A DNA stretch of 64,000 nucleotides from Pyronema omphalodes (Eukaryota > Ascomycota > Pezizomycetes > Pezizales > Pyronemataceae): positions 124,001 through 188,000 of the forward strand of contig JAJJXM010000023.1 in NCBI GenBank assembly GCA_024516155.1, in the 5' to 3' direction. Under the pieces are notes generated by a model. The model did no database searches and was not told the origin of the DNA. It was given only the letters and a program-made list of their open reading frames with translations. Every line of letters begins with the position of its first letter. Position 1 is the stretch's first letter. The translations under genes and the position numbers were made by a program. Below, one piece after another: positions 21,471 to 35,544 of the stretch.

Positions 21471-22438
21471 ATTATCTACTATCTCAATCCCACAGCCCAA
21501 TCCGACAGCACACACCACACCAACCCCCATCATCCGCAAAATCCCATAACATCAAGCTCAAAAATTCCCAATAACCATCCATAATCTTTGATTCTGAATC
21601 CTCTAAATCCGTGGTTTTAGTCTCGACAGTGAAAGGTCTCGAGTGATGTATGGTGATATTATGGAATCGATCCGATCCTTGTGATAAGGTATTATCATCA
21701 TCACTGTACATAATCATCATCATCACCATCACCATCAGAAGAGCAGAGGAGGGTAGAGGAGAGTTGAGAGTGACGAGTCGGAACCGATCAAACAGGGCTT
21801 CAAAATGTAACGACGAGAATGAAAACCAGCAGGAAGAAGCGCAGTGGTAACAGGCCCAAGAAATGAAGTGTGCTCTGGGCCGGAACCCAGCGAGACTCTA
21901 AGGTAACAGCTGGAGCCTCGAAATGTATTCGAACAAAGCAGCTGAAACTTCTGGATTATTTTCAAGCTTGATGATAACTATAACTATAGCTATAACCATA
22001 GCTATAAATATAGCCATAGCTATAACTATAACCATAACTATAATTCACGGCTTCCGAGTTTCCAAGTTTCCAAGTTTCCAAGTTTCAAGTTTCCAAATCA
22101 CATAGATATGATAATTAATAGTAGTTATGAAAAAAAGAGATTCATTTCAGATATTGCTTAAAAAAACACACAAACAAACAGAAACAAACAAGAAACAGCA
22201 CGCCATCAAAAAGATAACAACACACAAGTTCATCGTACAAATCCACAAGTCCAAATAATTCATAATCCCAAAGAAAAAAAAAATAGATATTTCAAACCAT
22301 CAAAGAAACAAAAACAAAAACGGAAGGAAAGGTTCTATCCTATCCTACCACAATCTTTTTCCAGACCCTATCAATCGCCATCAAATCCATTTTCAACCCA
22401 TTACCCCGATATTGCTAATCATTCACCTAATCCATCAC

Positions 22439-25400
22439 TTAAATAATATCATCAAACCTAACCTTCATACTAGTCGGGAAAGGCCAGAAACCAGACCAAT
22501 CCTCCTTCATATAGATCTTAAATCCTCCCGGTTTAGGAATAGTCTTCATCTGACCGGGTAGACCAGGAGCTCTTCTCAATCCCTTCAACTTTCCAAATTC
22601 CATCAGCATGGTAGTTAAACCGACGATATTTGCATGTTTTCCAAGACACTCATGAGGACCGTCACCATACTGCATATAAGAAGCTTCGGGGCGATCAAGC
22701 TTAACCTGCAGAGGGTCTGGGAAGATCTTCTCATCTCTAGAAGCAGAGATAAAGGAGACGAAGACCAAATCATCTTTAACAAGGGTCATTTCCTCGGGTC
22801 CATCTTTAACAACAATCTCGTCACAATCAACACGACGGTATAATCCAAAGGTTCCAGCAAGACGTCCTCCCTCCAAAGCATACTTCTTGATCACCTCCCA
22901 AGCTTCATCGGTATCCTCAGCCGCAAGACGTTGGATCTCAGCAAGATGCTCGGCGTTTTCTTCTTGGAGGTAAAAGTCGAGGACCTGGGCGAAAATCTGT
23001 CCCTGGTTAGGAGCGGAGGCTCCAGCGGTGGGGATGATATATTTCCAGGTGACCTCAGCGGGGGATTCTCCGGATTCGATGAGACGATTAATCATGTGGT
23101 AACCGTAGTCGCGAAGGGCGGACTTATTACGACCACGGATGTTAAGAGGGTCCCAAACACCCTGAAGCCATCCCCAGGATTTCAATGCCTTGACTTGCTG
23201 CTCAACAACGGCACCGAGCTGGCGGGTGGCAGCATAGGCGGCGTGACGGAGAGGGAAGGATTTGGAGGAATCCATATCGAAGAAAATGGCAATGAACATA
23301 GCGCAGAGAACCATGTAAAGCTCTTGCTCGGTGTAGATTCCCTTGGGATGGTCCTCGGACTTCAGGGGGAGGTTGAAGATATCCGCGGCGAAGATGGTCT
23401 GGGCGATGTTACCAATATCACGGACGGCATCGACTTGGTAGCAGTTGGTACCGGCAAGTTGGTATGCTTTCTTGCGGATAAGCTTGGTGGTTGTCTCTTT
23501 GTAGAAATCCTTGATCTGCTGCTTCCAGTTGATGTTACCATCTTGTCCGTAGAGACGGTCTCCGACAAACTTCTTCATGCCGGAGAAAGGAGATCCATCA
23601 CCAGACAACATGAACTTGGCCTCCATGATGTAGTCGAATCCGGCACCCCAGGTAACCTTAAAGTTGGTAGGGTCGGTGAGGATAGCCTTAGTGGCTCCGT
23701 AAGAGCGAATAGGAATACGCTGCTTCATGCGCTTAGGACGGTCAAAGTCGAACTGATCAACAATTCCCAGCGCGGTGTAAATCTTCCTGTTCTCAGAGGG
23801 AATAGTCAAAGGATGAAGGGCATAGATGCTGTTGTACTTGAAGTGGTTAGGGAACGCCTTGAGGAAAAGCTTGTAGGCAACAGTTCCGTGAAGAACCTCC
23901 TTGTTGGAGGAAGCCTCCTCAATACCCCAGTTGGTCAAAGCAGCCGCTGTGTAGTCGATGGTGTAGAATCTGTCGGCACGGACAAGAGTCACAGCATCGG
24001 ACAAAATGGCACGAGAAACAGTGTAGGTAGGACCGATTCCAACACCAGGAACCATAGGCTCCTTGTCGTCCTCAGCAACGATACCAGGGTAAAGCTCAAC
24101 AAAGTCAGGGTGGTCATAGAGCTGGCGGAGAGTGTTGGCAACAACGGGGTCAGGGTTGATGCTCTCAAAAGTCTTGTGCTTTTGAAGTCCAAAGAACTCA
24201 CGGAACTCGTTAAGGGAAGCAACCTTCCACTTACGAGTCTGCTCGATTCCAAGAACCTCGATAAGACGCATGACGTGGGGAACGTTACGGGCTCCGAAAG
24301 CTCCAGCAGGGTCTTCAACGGACTCCATAAGGACCTTGACGAGATCGTCATCGTTGAAGCTTCCATCAGGTTGACGGACAAAGTCCTCGAGAGTACGCTC
24401 GGCAGGGTCCTCGGGGATGTTCATCTCCCAGATGTGAACCGCACGGAGGAACTCGGGGAGAGTAACCTTCTCGACATCTACCTCAGGTCCAAACAACTTC
24501 TTGTAAAAGTCCTGGGTCCAGAGGTCATCGCGCTTGGAGATACAAGAGTGCCATCTGTAGACCAAGTTGAATTCGATGGAAACCATGTTACCAACACCTG
24601 AGGGGGTTCCATCAGGGTTGTACATCTTGGAGGGATCGAAACGAGGATCGAGAGTCCATGTTGTGTCGACACGGTTAAGGTTAACGATGGTTCTCAAGTA
24701 GTCGTTAAGGACAAAGTTGATGTAGAGACCACAAGTAACACTAATGAAATTATTAGAATCGACGCAATTGAGATATTTTCTCGGAGTCCAAAAAAAAAAA
24801 AAAAAAAGAACTTACAGTCTGGCAGTTTGGAAAAGATCCTCATCCTGCTTCTTCAATGCCTTTGCATTCTTGGTCTCCAAATCATCATTGTGCCATCTAC
24901 GGTCATGCTTAAGATCAAAGCGTCCACCCTCGTTGATCGCCTTCAGCCTTAGGAAAAGTTAGCGCGAGTTCCGCGGAAAGGGTTCCGGCGCCGCGCGGGC
25001 CGTAGCGTAGATAACTTACTGCGTGGCAACGTGGTTATGGAAGCGCCCGAAGCAAAGCAACAACACCGAAACTCCGGGAGGGAAAGCGAGTAAGCGCTTC
25101 TCAGCAAAGACATCGGGTTTCAGCTTTCCATCCTTAAACGTACGGACGGTGTCTTGCTGCGCCTGGTTGATACCGTACAGCGGCGACAAATCCAAATACG
25201 CCGAAGTGTCCGAGATACTAGGATCGGCACGGTTTGTCCTAAATAAGTCTAATTAGTGGCCTTGTGTTAGTTACATGTACATTTATGCGCCTTGCTCCGA
25301 GACATCAACTAATAAACGACTAGGCCTACAAACCATGAATGACAATGCTGGCAATGTAGAACAGCATAGAGCTGACATTGTTGTTGTGTGGCCGGTAGTT

Positions 25401-26150
25401 TTCTCCATTGGGTCCACGAGAGAAAATTGAATCGAAAATGGTGTAAGGGTCGGGAGGAGCACCGGGCATCTTGGTCATCGGCTTGACTGAGCGAGCATAT
25501 GGAGATCCGGCACGTCCAAGGTTAGGTTCCTGGATATTGTTGAATCCTCCATCTGCCTGACGGTAGATGAACTGGTCACCGCAGTATGAAAGCGGAGGAT
25601 GCTGTAGAGAGCTCCAAAGAGTATCAACTTGGATACTGGTGAGCTTAGTTCTTAGTCTTGAAGAATCCGGAAGACGAGAAGTCAATTGAATCACTCGCTC
25701 CATCTAGTCAATTGTAAGCATAATTCTTGCTTTATAGATATCCAGGAAACTTACAATCATGGTTTTGTCATCCACTGGTCCTCCGCGTCTCTTGTTCTGT
25801 ACCATCATCCACATAGTCTGTAGAGACTCCTTCAAAAATCCTCCCTTTCTCAACACAGCAATATCATGTCTAATTCCCGTAGTCTCATCATCTTCTTTCT
25901 CAGTTCTACCATCTCCGTAACGGTGGGGAAGAGGCCGGTTTGAAGCATGAATGAGGGCTGCGAATTTCTCGAATGTTGCCTCGACTTCCTTACGGGTAGG
26001 CTTTGCAACCGGAGGCGTGACTTTTATCGGTGCTGCGACGTAGTTGTTCTCACGGTAAGAAGCTCCATTGGTGATAGGAGTGTGAGAAGATGCCTGAGAG
26101 GGAGCACTGGTAGCGGCAGTTGAAGAGCCGGCCTTTACTGGACAGGACAT
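22439..26150 (-). CDS. ppoA: Psi-factor-producing oxygenase: fatty-acid dioxygenase-P450 fusion (linoleate diol synthase type)
   Basis: Five exons (26150-25755, 25703-25330, 25238-25020, 24947-24816, 24740-22439); product 1,140 residues, the usual size of Ppo enzymes. The N-terminal half is a heme peroxidase-like dioxygenase, with a likely distal His near 255, SAYLDLSPLYG, and the catalytic Tyr435/proximal His438 in NLVYRWH. The C-terminal half is a P450-like domain with an NQGQ motif (about 952-955), EGGR (ExxR, about 997) and heme-thiolate Cys1072 in GDGPHECLGK. Such enzymes oxygenate linoleic acid to an 8R-hydroperoxide and isomerise it to diols, giving psi-factor oxylipins that balance sexual and asexual sporulation. 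The intact Cys argues for a working diol-synthase half, unlike 10R-DOX/PpoC types that lose it. Whether the product is a 5,8- or 7,8-diol cannot be read from sequence; the ppoA symbol is by type. Intron 4 holds a poly-pyrimidine run on the coding strand. Confidence 0.93.
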
Positions 26151-29100
26151 TGTTGTATTAATTTTTGGGTGTGTAGAAGTAAACACTTCTACGAGCAGTT
26201 GACAACGAAGTAGAGGAGGGAAGGAGGAGGCGGAGCTGGAAGGACAAGATCAAGGAGGGCGGATTGCTGAAGTATATATCCTCAAGACTCGGGTGAGTGA
26301 TATGCATACTGCATTCCATTTCCTGCTCTGCACTGCATCCTCCAATAAGTCTCACCATGGGAAAAGCCATCCTGACACCCGACATGATCTCCGAGCATTG
26401 GTAGTTGGGGACTGATCAGCTGGTTCTACAAAACAGCTATCTCAGTCACACAGACATGCTGTTTTGATTCCCCATGTCGGTCCAAACCAACCACCTTCCA
26501 TATGAGTTCAAAATTGTTAATTGGATTAACGAATTCCTTCAGCCGGAGCTAAGAAAGACCTGCGGTGCAGTGGGCTGGGTGCAAATGGGGGGTGGGCATT
26601 CTTTAAGCTAGCACCTGTTTAGTAATAACAAGGCTTTTTTATTAATAAGAGTATCCCAGAAAGATATTTCAAGATATTAAGAATATCCTTATGGGGAATT
26701 ATTTTTGTTATCCCCCATGAAAATTGGGGGGATTTGGTGTTTGCATGTTTATTTGTAGTATGCCTATGCGCAGTATTCTTGCAGTGAACGTTTTGTGTAC
26801 TGTCTCTGGGACCTCGACCAGCATGTGTTGTGTAGTTTTGTCATGTTGTCTCAGTTCAATTGAGGCAAGTATAATAATTGGAAAATGCTCCGTTGGGCGT
26901 TCTCCCATGGTGTCCTGGACCCTTGTAGTTCCTTTTTCTTCGTTTTTACAGCTGAGAAAATCCCCCAAAGGACCGACAGCCGATCACTAGTTCAATCTTT
27001 TGCAGAACGAAAGGGCAAATCTAAACACTACTCGATCGACACGCAATCATAGCGCGGATTTAGCGGGGTCCAATTGATAAACCCGCATTCAATCAATGTG
27101 GTTGGACAGGACTTTAAATGTCTTGCATTTACTTCAATGGCTAGTTAAAGCGGTTAGTCTAGTACGACGTAACTGCATGTCCGATGGATGGTAGGCGTTT
27201 TTCTGTTTCAATGAAGTTGTACCATTTTATGGGGGTTTTATTTGAAGGTGCAAGGTTTTGCCTCTGTGTGTACTGACTCGTGAAGGAAGTTGCCACAATT
27301 CGAAAGAAGGAAATGTTTTCTACATGATCTAAGATGGTGATATCATAAGGTTGAATCCATGAATCCATCAACTAAAGATCCTATGAGAGTGGGGTTGTGG
27401 AGATGCTTGGCACAGCCCAAAAACGCCCAGCGAAATAAGGAAAACTGCCGAAATTGCTGGCCAGGATTCGCACACGGAACGTTATCGATCGGATACAAGC
27501 ATAGATTGCCCATGCTGTGTTTTTTTGGGGATGGTCAGGGTGAAAGAGGAGCCTCTGGTGTAATGGAAGATGGCGGTTGGGTGTGTGATTGGTTGATTAG
27601 AAGCACTACTGAGATTCGACTGCGGATACCCTAAAATCGTTCACTCCTCCATCAACTTCCGCCAACTATCCGTTAACAATCCCACATGTTTACCAATACA
27701 TCCTCCGAAACGTCATGTTTCTTGAAGAAATTGGTCATAAACAATCGTTATCTACATCACAATTCAAAAACTAGTAATCGTGTCTTTTTTTTTCTATTAA
27801 TCATATTTTTACTTTGTTTAAAAAGCCTCGTGATAGTGAGTTGTGAGAAAAATATGTGCGCATGGACGTTTACCGTTGTCGCGGTTAGCCTTGTGCTTTT
27901 ACGGCCCAACGGCAACAATAAGCGATCGCAACAGCTAGGCTGCGCGTCAAAACTGTAGCGTGCTTTAGAGTTAACTATCTCACGGACTCGTGGCCTCAAA
28001 ATGGAGACTTTGGATCGTGAACCCGAAGGAAGAGGGACGCTGTATAGCCAGCACTACACTTGGCATTGAAGACATCTTAAGAACGGAGTTGTTGAGACTC
28101 GTTAAGTCAATCCAGCCTTGTCTTGAATTCTTTCAGACAAGACGAAACACAACCGCTATGCCAGTTTAAAATGTGGATTGTTGAGGATTATGCGGCCGAG
28201 AAACATCCGTCGCTCTGTAGTGCATGTGTCAGCACTGCGCTTGAAAACAATATCTATAAAATATCAATATTATACAAACGAAAACGATAAACATGATAAA
28301 GGTTCAAGGCATGTACATACCAGCATCCCCGAGTCACCTAATGTATCACGATGCAAGATCATACATATATCTCCAGCGTATGTATGTAGAGTGGTGGTAT
28401 GTAGCCTTAGGAAACCCCCCTACCCACTGCGTGGGCGAGGACATCAGCGCCTAGGCTACAGGCATCTTTTCTCCGGATAACGCTTTCAAATACGAGCTAG
28501 CCTCCACGTTCGCATCCCAAGTTTCCAAAAGTGATGACTTGCAGGTCAAGGTAGATATTATGTCTCACTCCAGAAGCGGTCAACAGCCCTCACAAGTACG
28601 TAGGTCTAAGACATCAACCTTCAAGAGCGTCAATTTGATTGCTCAAGTTTAATAATCGAAGAGATATTGCAAGTTTCGGCGCGAAGGTACGGGCGCGCCA
28701 AGCTGGGCCGGGTTCGTGCAATGTCATGAAGAGGGTGTGATTTTAAACGGGCCAAGAGAAGTAATGTGTGCTCTCAATATACTATCTCTCATTCGTCAAT
28801 GCCATAATAATAAGGTGCAGCTAATGGTTAGGTGCAGGAAAGATCCTCGAAACCCTGACACCTTAAACATCTCGATATCCAAACCTTGACAGCTATGTAC
28901 CACTCAAAACCCACAGCTTCGATACCGCAACCTTGCAATTGGAGCTTTCCAGAGAATACGCAGTCCTTATGGCCAGTGTTATTGCTTACAAATACATTGC
29001 AGACTCGAGCGAGAGATGGATAAGAAGTGAGTAGTATAGAATCCACCACTGATGATTCCTACGGAGTCAGCTTTCAGTTCGAGTTATTTTGTAGATGAAG

Positions 29101-32100
29101 TAATAGTATCAAGTCCTCCAGCTTCGAGATACATGTACAGCCACTCGGTTATGAAAGTGTAAGGGGAGACAGATGATGATGTCCGGAAGCCCAAAATAAA
29201 ATTACATTGCCAATTGGGGTGATGAAGGCATATGCTTTCTATGTAACCACATATTTTATGGTACCAGTGGATATTGCATTGGTTACACCAGACATTATAT
29301 CGAAGTTTAAGTGATTCCTAAGGTAACAAACCTCAGGCTCATGGTACATTTCAAATTGCTGTTATTATTATCATTGCAGTTATTGAATTTGCGATACCTC
29401 TACTGGTTGAACTGTGGGTTGTGGAATGATAAGTTGTGGTGCTTCCTGCAGAACTCCTACACGTCTTTAGATCTGTGGATCATATAGAAAGTAACATATA
29501 CTTATGCTGTCTGCCTTCACAGTAATTTCTCACGATCCTGTGAACTCGAAGTCAAGGTGTTCGGTATCTCTACTGTACATGCACCCATAAGTTCCCATGC
29601 AGGCTGCTCTTGGCGATGCATCTACTGGCACGCTTTGCCTTTCCACGGTATAGCTGGTCAACGTTTAGGTTGCGGAACAAGTTGCGCGAGTCCGCGACTA
29701 AATATTTTGACCCTTGCTGGCTTGCAAAGTCGCCAGACCAACGGACCTACAACGCCTTACCCATTCAAGTTGCTGTACTGTAGTCGCACAGTCTTTTCGC
29801 GCCGCAACTTGCAGTATCTCTCTACGTATTGCAGTTATCATGGACGTTTAGCAGCTGAACAGACGTGAAATGGTAAGACATCCCGGACATCCAAATTCAG
29901 ACAAACCTCTCTGTAAGCAAAATCTCGGATCAAGCACGGCCTTTTCTTATGCATATATGTAGAGCGAAAATTGCTTGTTTTTTATCCAACGAGTTGCATA
30001 CATACATAGAAAGGGTTGTTTGTGCATATGTAACGATCCTGCAAAGCATCGGAATATCAATTCTTCCATTGAGAACTGTAAACATGTTCAGTCAAAAACG
30101 TCATCAACTGATATCCACTCAAAAGGCATTATTTTAATAAGTTTCACAGACTGCATTGCGAAGATCATGAGGCCATCATTTCTGGAGACGAGAACCAAAG
30201 GGAATCAAATGCCCAACATTCCAACTGGCCAACTCCAACAGTATGTAATTACCAATGCCATCGCTATGATGTATGATACTACATACGACAATGTCTCTCC
30301 ATCTTGTCTCTACTGGGATTTCATAGCAGTTCATTGGATTTTCCTCAGTCGAATTGGTTATGCAATCCCCGTTAGCGTCTTTTCCATCTTCGGCATCCAT
30401 TCCATTGGGGGAATAAGCGGCGCTGGCGCTGGCAAGCAACCCCCCCCCCCCCTTCTTTGAAGGAGAAAAAGAAAAGACAAAAAAAAAAATCGGAGGCGCC
30501 ACAAAAGGCATAAAGGAACAACCGATCTTTCAGCTCAAAACTGCTGCTGTCAAGTACATGTACATACTGTATGTCTATCCTCCGCAAATTACTCCGACGC
30601 GAAGCACCGAAGCCGCGAAGCACCGAAGCACCGAAGCACCGAAGCACTGAATTGACTAAAGCCCTAGATACATACATACATAGACAAATAACTAAGGGCT
30701 GGTGGATACCATACTTTCACCGCTGGAAAATCCAATGTTAACCAACCCAGCGGCCCAGCCATTTCCTCTCGCTAAACTTTATCGTTGTAGTTTGCAGGGA
30801 TTATCCCACTCTATAGTTACGGTGCGTTTACTAGTACAACGGCCAGCCTGGGAGCCTGGGAGACTGGGAGCTTGAAGCTCAACTCAACTCGACTCAACGC
30901 AACGCAACTCAATCCAACGCAACGTAACCCGGGAGCCCAGCCCGAGGAGCCCAGCCCGGGGAGCCAAGGGTGGGGAGCTTAACCCAACGATCGGAATCCG
31001 GCCATTCTAAATCCCATATCCCATATCCCAAATTCCAAAAGTCCAGAAGAGAAGCTTAAGCCCAAGCCAAAATAACAATAAAAAAAAAATAGAAAAAATA
31101 AGAAATAAAACAATCATAGTTACGAAGAGATGGAACAGGATGAGATGAGATGAGATAGCATAGGATAAGATGGGATGGCTGGGACACTGGGTACAGATGC
31201 CATATCTATTCCCAACGATGAAGTAGTATGCAGTACTGTATGCAGTACTGTATGTATTTATGGACTCTTCTCTGGAGAACTCAAGGAATATGTTTGCCTA
31301 TGATACATAACTATCAAAATCGACCATCGAAGTAAATAGAATAGAAATATTCATATCCTATGGCATGATATGGTATGGTATGGTATGGTGATATACTCTC
31401 TACTCACATACCCGGGTACGCCGGTCACTAGTCACTGGTCACTAGTCACCGGTCACTAATCACCGGGTAAGTAGCCGCTGTACCTACCATGAAATGTAAG
31501 ACATGAGATTTCGGCGGCGGGGCGAGGGGGTACGTATAGAGGGTCTCGGATCTTTGGCATAGTGACTGACTGGTCTCTAAGTACTGGCTATGACGTATAG
31601 CTTAAGAACCATGAAGCTATGAAGAAAATACAATGATAGTAATGATACCGTGGAGGCTGTGTCTGGTGCCTTATACCTGATACCTGGTATCTGGTATTTT
31701 GTATTTTGTATCTAGTATTTGGAACATATATAGGTTATTATTTATATTTCTATATACAAGTTACATAGCAAACCAAGTACACAGCTTGTTACAGCTACAT
31801 ATAGTGTTACCGCCAATGGGAATTTGAAAATCCCATAGCGGTAGAGAAGGGAAACTTTATCACAATCATCATAATCATCATAATTATAATCACAATAACG
31901 ATGACGATGACGATGACGACGGATCTTGTATCTCTGGAATCGTTAGATCTAGGGATTTAGTATCCACATTGGTATTATCAATCCCTTGGGCTTTATCCCC
32001 TTACCTCCGCCTGGTTGCTGCCGGATGGGGGAGATCTTACGTTGTACCATGACTCCAAAAACGGTATTTCAGTACGGATTCCAAATGTTGGGTATCAGGA

Positions 32101-33117
32101 TACTACATAGACGGTGGGCATTAGATATTGGATAGTAGATGGTAGACGTCAGAGATGTTCAGATGTTCAGATATTGTGATGTTGAGGATTGATAGTATAT
32201 CCCGGATTTGTAGTGGCGATTTCAGAAGTTGCGGATGTTGCGGATGTTGCAGGCAAATATGATACCTAGCGCCCCCTGGGATTTCTTGGGATTTCCTCGG
32301 CTTCCTTGGTTTTCTGGGCGTCCCTAAAGTTTCTTAGGGTTCGTAAATATTTAATAAAACGCTTCTTTTTTTTCTTTTAAATACGAGTTTCTTACACATA
32401 CATAATATGTCAACGTCTCACTTCTCGCTTCTTCTCACTTCTGTGGCCAAAACTCACCGTCATAGTTCCGCATATGATCTCTTGATTTGTCTTTGGACTT
32501 GAAGCTGATGTGGAATGAATGACTATTACTATGACTATGACTGTTGATATAATGAAGTTATTATTACTGTTGTTGTTACTATTGTTGCTGTTGCTGCCAT
32601 TGTTCCGGTCAACAGAAGATTCAAAGATTCAGATACTATAGTTTCCCATTCACAAAGCCAGGAATATCTTTACCAAAATGCCAAAATTCCAAAATTCCAG
32701 ATGAAAAAATAAACAGAAATCCAAAAATCCTGAAATCCTGAAATCCTGGAATCCAGAAATCCTAAAACCTTACACTACATCCAGCAACCCTACGCCAAAT
32801 ATAAAAACCTCCAGAAAGCATATCAAAAGCAACCCCCCCCCCCCCCTCACCTCCAAGAGAACTCAAAATAGTAAATAGACTACCGATCTGATCCGAAGCG
32901 AAAAAGGGGAAAGTACATCTGAACTAGGGTTTCATGGGGATATGGGGAGTTGAACTAGATAGAGATAGAGATAGAGATAGAGACAGACACAGAGGTGTAA
33001 AGATGCAACGGTGCAAAGCCAAACAAAAAAAATAAAGACTTAATACCTAAAGCCTAAAGCTTAAGCTATCGTTGAAGAAAGTATTCCAGTCGTTATGTAT
33101 ATATGACTCGTGATACA

Positions 33118-33420
33118 TTTTGGGGTTTTGGGGTTTGGGGGTTTGGGGTTTTGGGGTTTTGGGGTTTTGGGGTTTTGGGGTTTTGGGGTTTTGGGGTTTT
33201 GGGGTTTTGGTGATTTGGTGATTTGGTGATTTGGTGATTTGGTGATTTGGTGATTTGGTGATTTGGTGATTTGGTGATTTGGTGATTTGGTGATTTGGTG
33301 ATTTGGTGATACTGTACTAGATATACTGGATTTACTGGATTTACTGGATTTACTGGATCTACTGGATATACTGGATTTACTGGATCTACTGGATATACTG
33401 GATCTACTGGATATATTTGC
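33118..33420. repeat. Compound repeat: (GGGGTTTT)n, (GGTGATTT)n, (TGGATTTAC)n
   Basis: Three arrays lie end to end: about ten GGGGTTTT/GGGGTTT units (33120-33208), about twelve GGTGATTT units (33209-33308), and about ten 9-bp units of the TGGATTTAC/TGGATATAC type (33325-33418). The first two share the 8-bp period, so the second probably arose from the first by a few substitutions followed by expansion. The G-runs of four could form G-quadruplexes on the plus strand. Confidence 0.95.
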
Positions 33421-35544
33421 CTATCCACACGTAAGACGGTGATAGAGATAGAGATAGAGATGGAAATGTTTATATATGGCTATTAAGCGGTTTTTGATGG
33501 AGGTTGGAGATGGTGATGCATGCTTATAATTGTGCTGCTTCTGCTTCTGATTCTGTTTTCTTCGGGTAGTCAGGTAGTCAGGTAATCAGGTAGTCAACCA
33601 TCAACCATCCAACAAACCAATAATTCAAACCCCCAATCCCATCCCTCAACGCCAAAATAATCCCAAACCAAACCCCCCATAATCATAAACCAAACCCCCC
33701 ATAGCCGTAACCACAACCCACAACCAACAGCCTACAATATATAACCAGCAACCCAGCAACCCAGCAACCCAGCATACATAGTTCCATTTCAACATATAAT
33801 AAAAAAACATCATCCACCATGAAAATTTCACTCTGCACCCAGCTCTGCACCCAGCTCTGCACCCAGCTCTGCACCCAGAACCGAGCCCAATCCCTCGTGC
33901 AAGCAAGTGTAAGTGGCAAGTAACCAAACCCTTACTTTCACCAGCATGTTCATATGTAGATGGATAAGGAAGATCTCATAAGCGGGAATGAATGCGAATT
34001 ACATATGGTGACTATAGGAGATGGACTATAGGAGATGAAATTTGGATTATGGGGTGGGTATGGATATATGGAATCGGGGATTGGATGGTGGGCTTGGGTT
34101 GGTGCTTTTAGCGGGGGGAGGGGGAGGGGGGAGGGGGAGGGGAGGGGGAGAGGTAGTTGGATTGGATTGGGTTGGGTTGGAGGTATTGAGATTTGGGATT
34201 TGGAGTATTGGGATTGGGATACTGGGATTTGGGATACTGGGGATTGGTACCGGGCTTTTTGATATGTTATGGCATGGTATGGCATGTCCTGACATCTCAT
34301 GGCATTCTATGGTATAGGTACAGTACAGTATACATACATATCAACAACTCCGTACAATTGCATCCGTAAAATATGTACTCTATCATATCCCCCCCCCCCT
34401 CCCCCTCCGGTATACATACAGTAGTAGATACGATTTCGTTTCCTTGCGTTGGCCCAAAAAAATGCATCAGTAATCCGTCTCGCTATGTATCGAGCACATT
34501 CTTGAGTTGCGACCGACAAGTGCTACCCGGCGTTGAAATTCACTTACTTCTACAATCTATATAGCGGTGAAAGTATCGAAACGTATCTCAGACATTTCGG
34601 TGAAGGATTTATATGTAGGTTGGTTATCATGTCATCGACACTTGCAGGATATGGGGACGGCCGATTATCGTATGGGTGGAGCGACGGGGGGGGGGGCGGC
34701 TACTTGCTGCCGAATGCCGGATTAGTGGTATTTGTTGAACCCGTGGAACGGGTAGAATAAGGACTGGGAGGCGAGTGATATTGAAACGAATCTGCCGACT
34801 GAGGGGGGTTTGTCAATGTCGAGATTTGAGGGAAGAACCATGTGTTTGTGAAGAATATTTGAAGGGAATTTGACAGTGACGTCAATAAAGATTTGATTTT
34901 TCATGTTCTGTAGGTTAAATTGTGGCTCAGAATCAGATTTACAATCCTGGACGGGAAGAGGCAGTAGCGTGGATTTGAGACGAAGATTGAATGTGCTTTC
35001 GTCTGAAAGAATTCTGAAACAAGTTCTCAGTGGAGGAATTTGAAGATGATGCCGTGTGCAGGACGGTTGACGGATAGTGATAATTCGTGACCAACTCTTT
35101 CTCTCGCCGTCGAAACGAAAAAAAGAAAAATACACCATTCTCCTCAGGTCTCGACCACCTCAAGCGTGAAACAACAACACGCTTCATCTCGCCAAATCTC
35201 GTCTCCACTTATCGAGATGAAACAACCATCGCACCAGCCATTGCCGCCGCCACAATATCATCATCAACAACAACAAGGCTGACAAGGCTGAAACAACCCC
35301 GCGCGCAACTCTTGGCTCCTTCAGGTTACCTTGCAGCTCCCCGGTTTGCTTAGATTGGAGTCTCTTTGGCTGGCTATCCCACTCTGCTTCTCCTCATCCC
35401 CACCCCTCCCTTCAGTCATCCACGTCTTCTCCCGTCGCTCAATCAGAAGCTGAGGATTCAGACACTGCACCCTCCGATCCGGAAATCCGCTTGATGTCTG
35501 GGCAGCTTCTATTTTCACAGGCACACGTCACTTAGGGGGCTTTC

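Larger units (their letters stand above)
18875..22438. other. Intergenic block rich in simple repeats
   Basis: 3.6 kb between SUS1 (start) and the oxygenase gene (3' end). Contents: a 9-bp GCGACGAAA-like repeat at about 19095-19145, a 33-bp poly-A at 20735, a 7-bp microsatellite at 21.3-21.5 kb, and TATAAC/TATAGC repeats near 21.97-22.04 kb. No convincing gene. A plus-strand Asp/Ser frame around 18.99-19.18 kb is produced by the 9-bp repeat. Confidence 0.5.

Noticed and set aside
22931..24601. 556-codon open frame antisense to the oxygenase gene
   Set aside because: It lies fully opposite exon 5 of the oxygenase, whose motifs are unmistakable. The antisense frame is open because of codon bias in the sense gene and shows no domain.
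33120..33208. Telomere or ciliate contamination
   Set aside because: GGGGTTTT resembles ciliate telomeres, but it grades into other repeats and is embedded in continuous fungal-type sequence. Ascomycete telomeres are normally TTAGGG.
33209..33308. CRISPR-like regular repeats
   Set aside because: Units are 8 bp with no spacers, in a eukaryotic genome; this is a microsatellite.
33093..33428. 111-codon frame of NPVYPVDP / NHQITKSP repeats
   Set aside because: It is purely the translation of the compound 8- and 9-bp microsatellite and shifts composition with each array.
34035..34317. Overlapping Gly/Trp-rich frames on the plus strand
   Set aside because: They are translations of G-rich simple sequence in two frames, with stops in the third.
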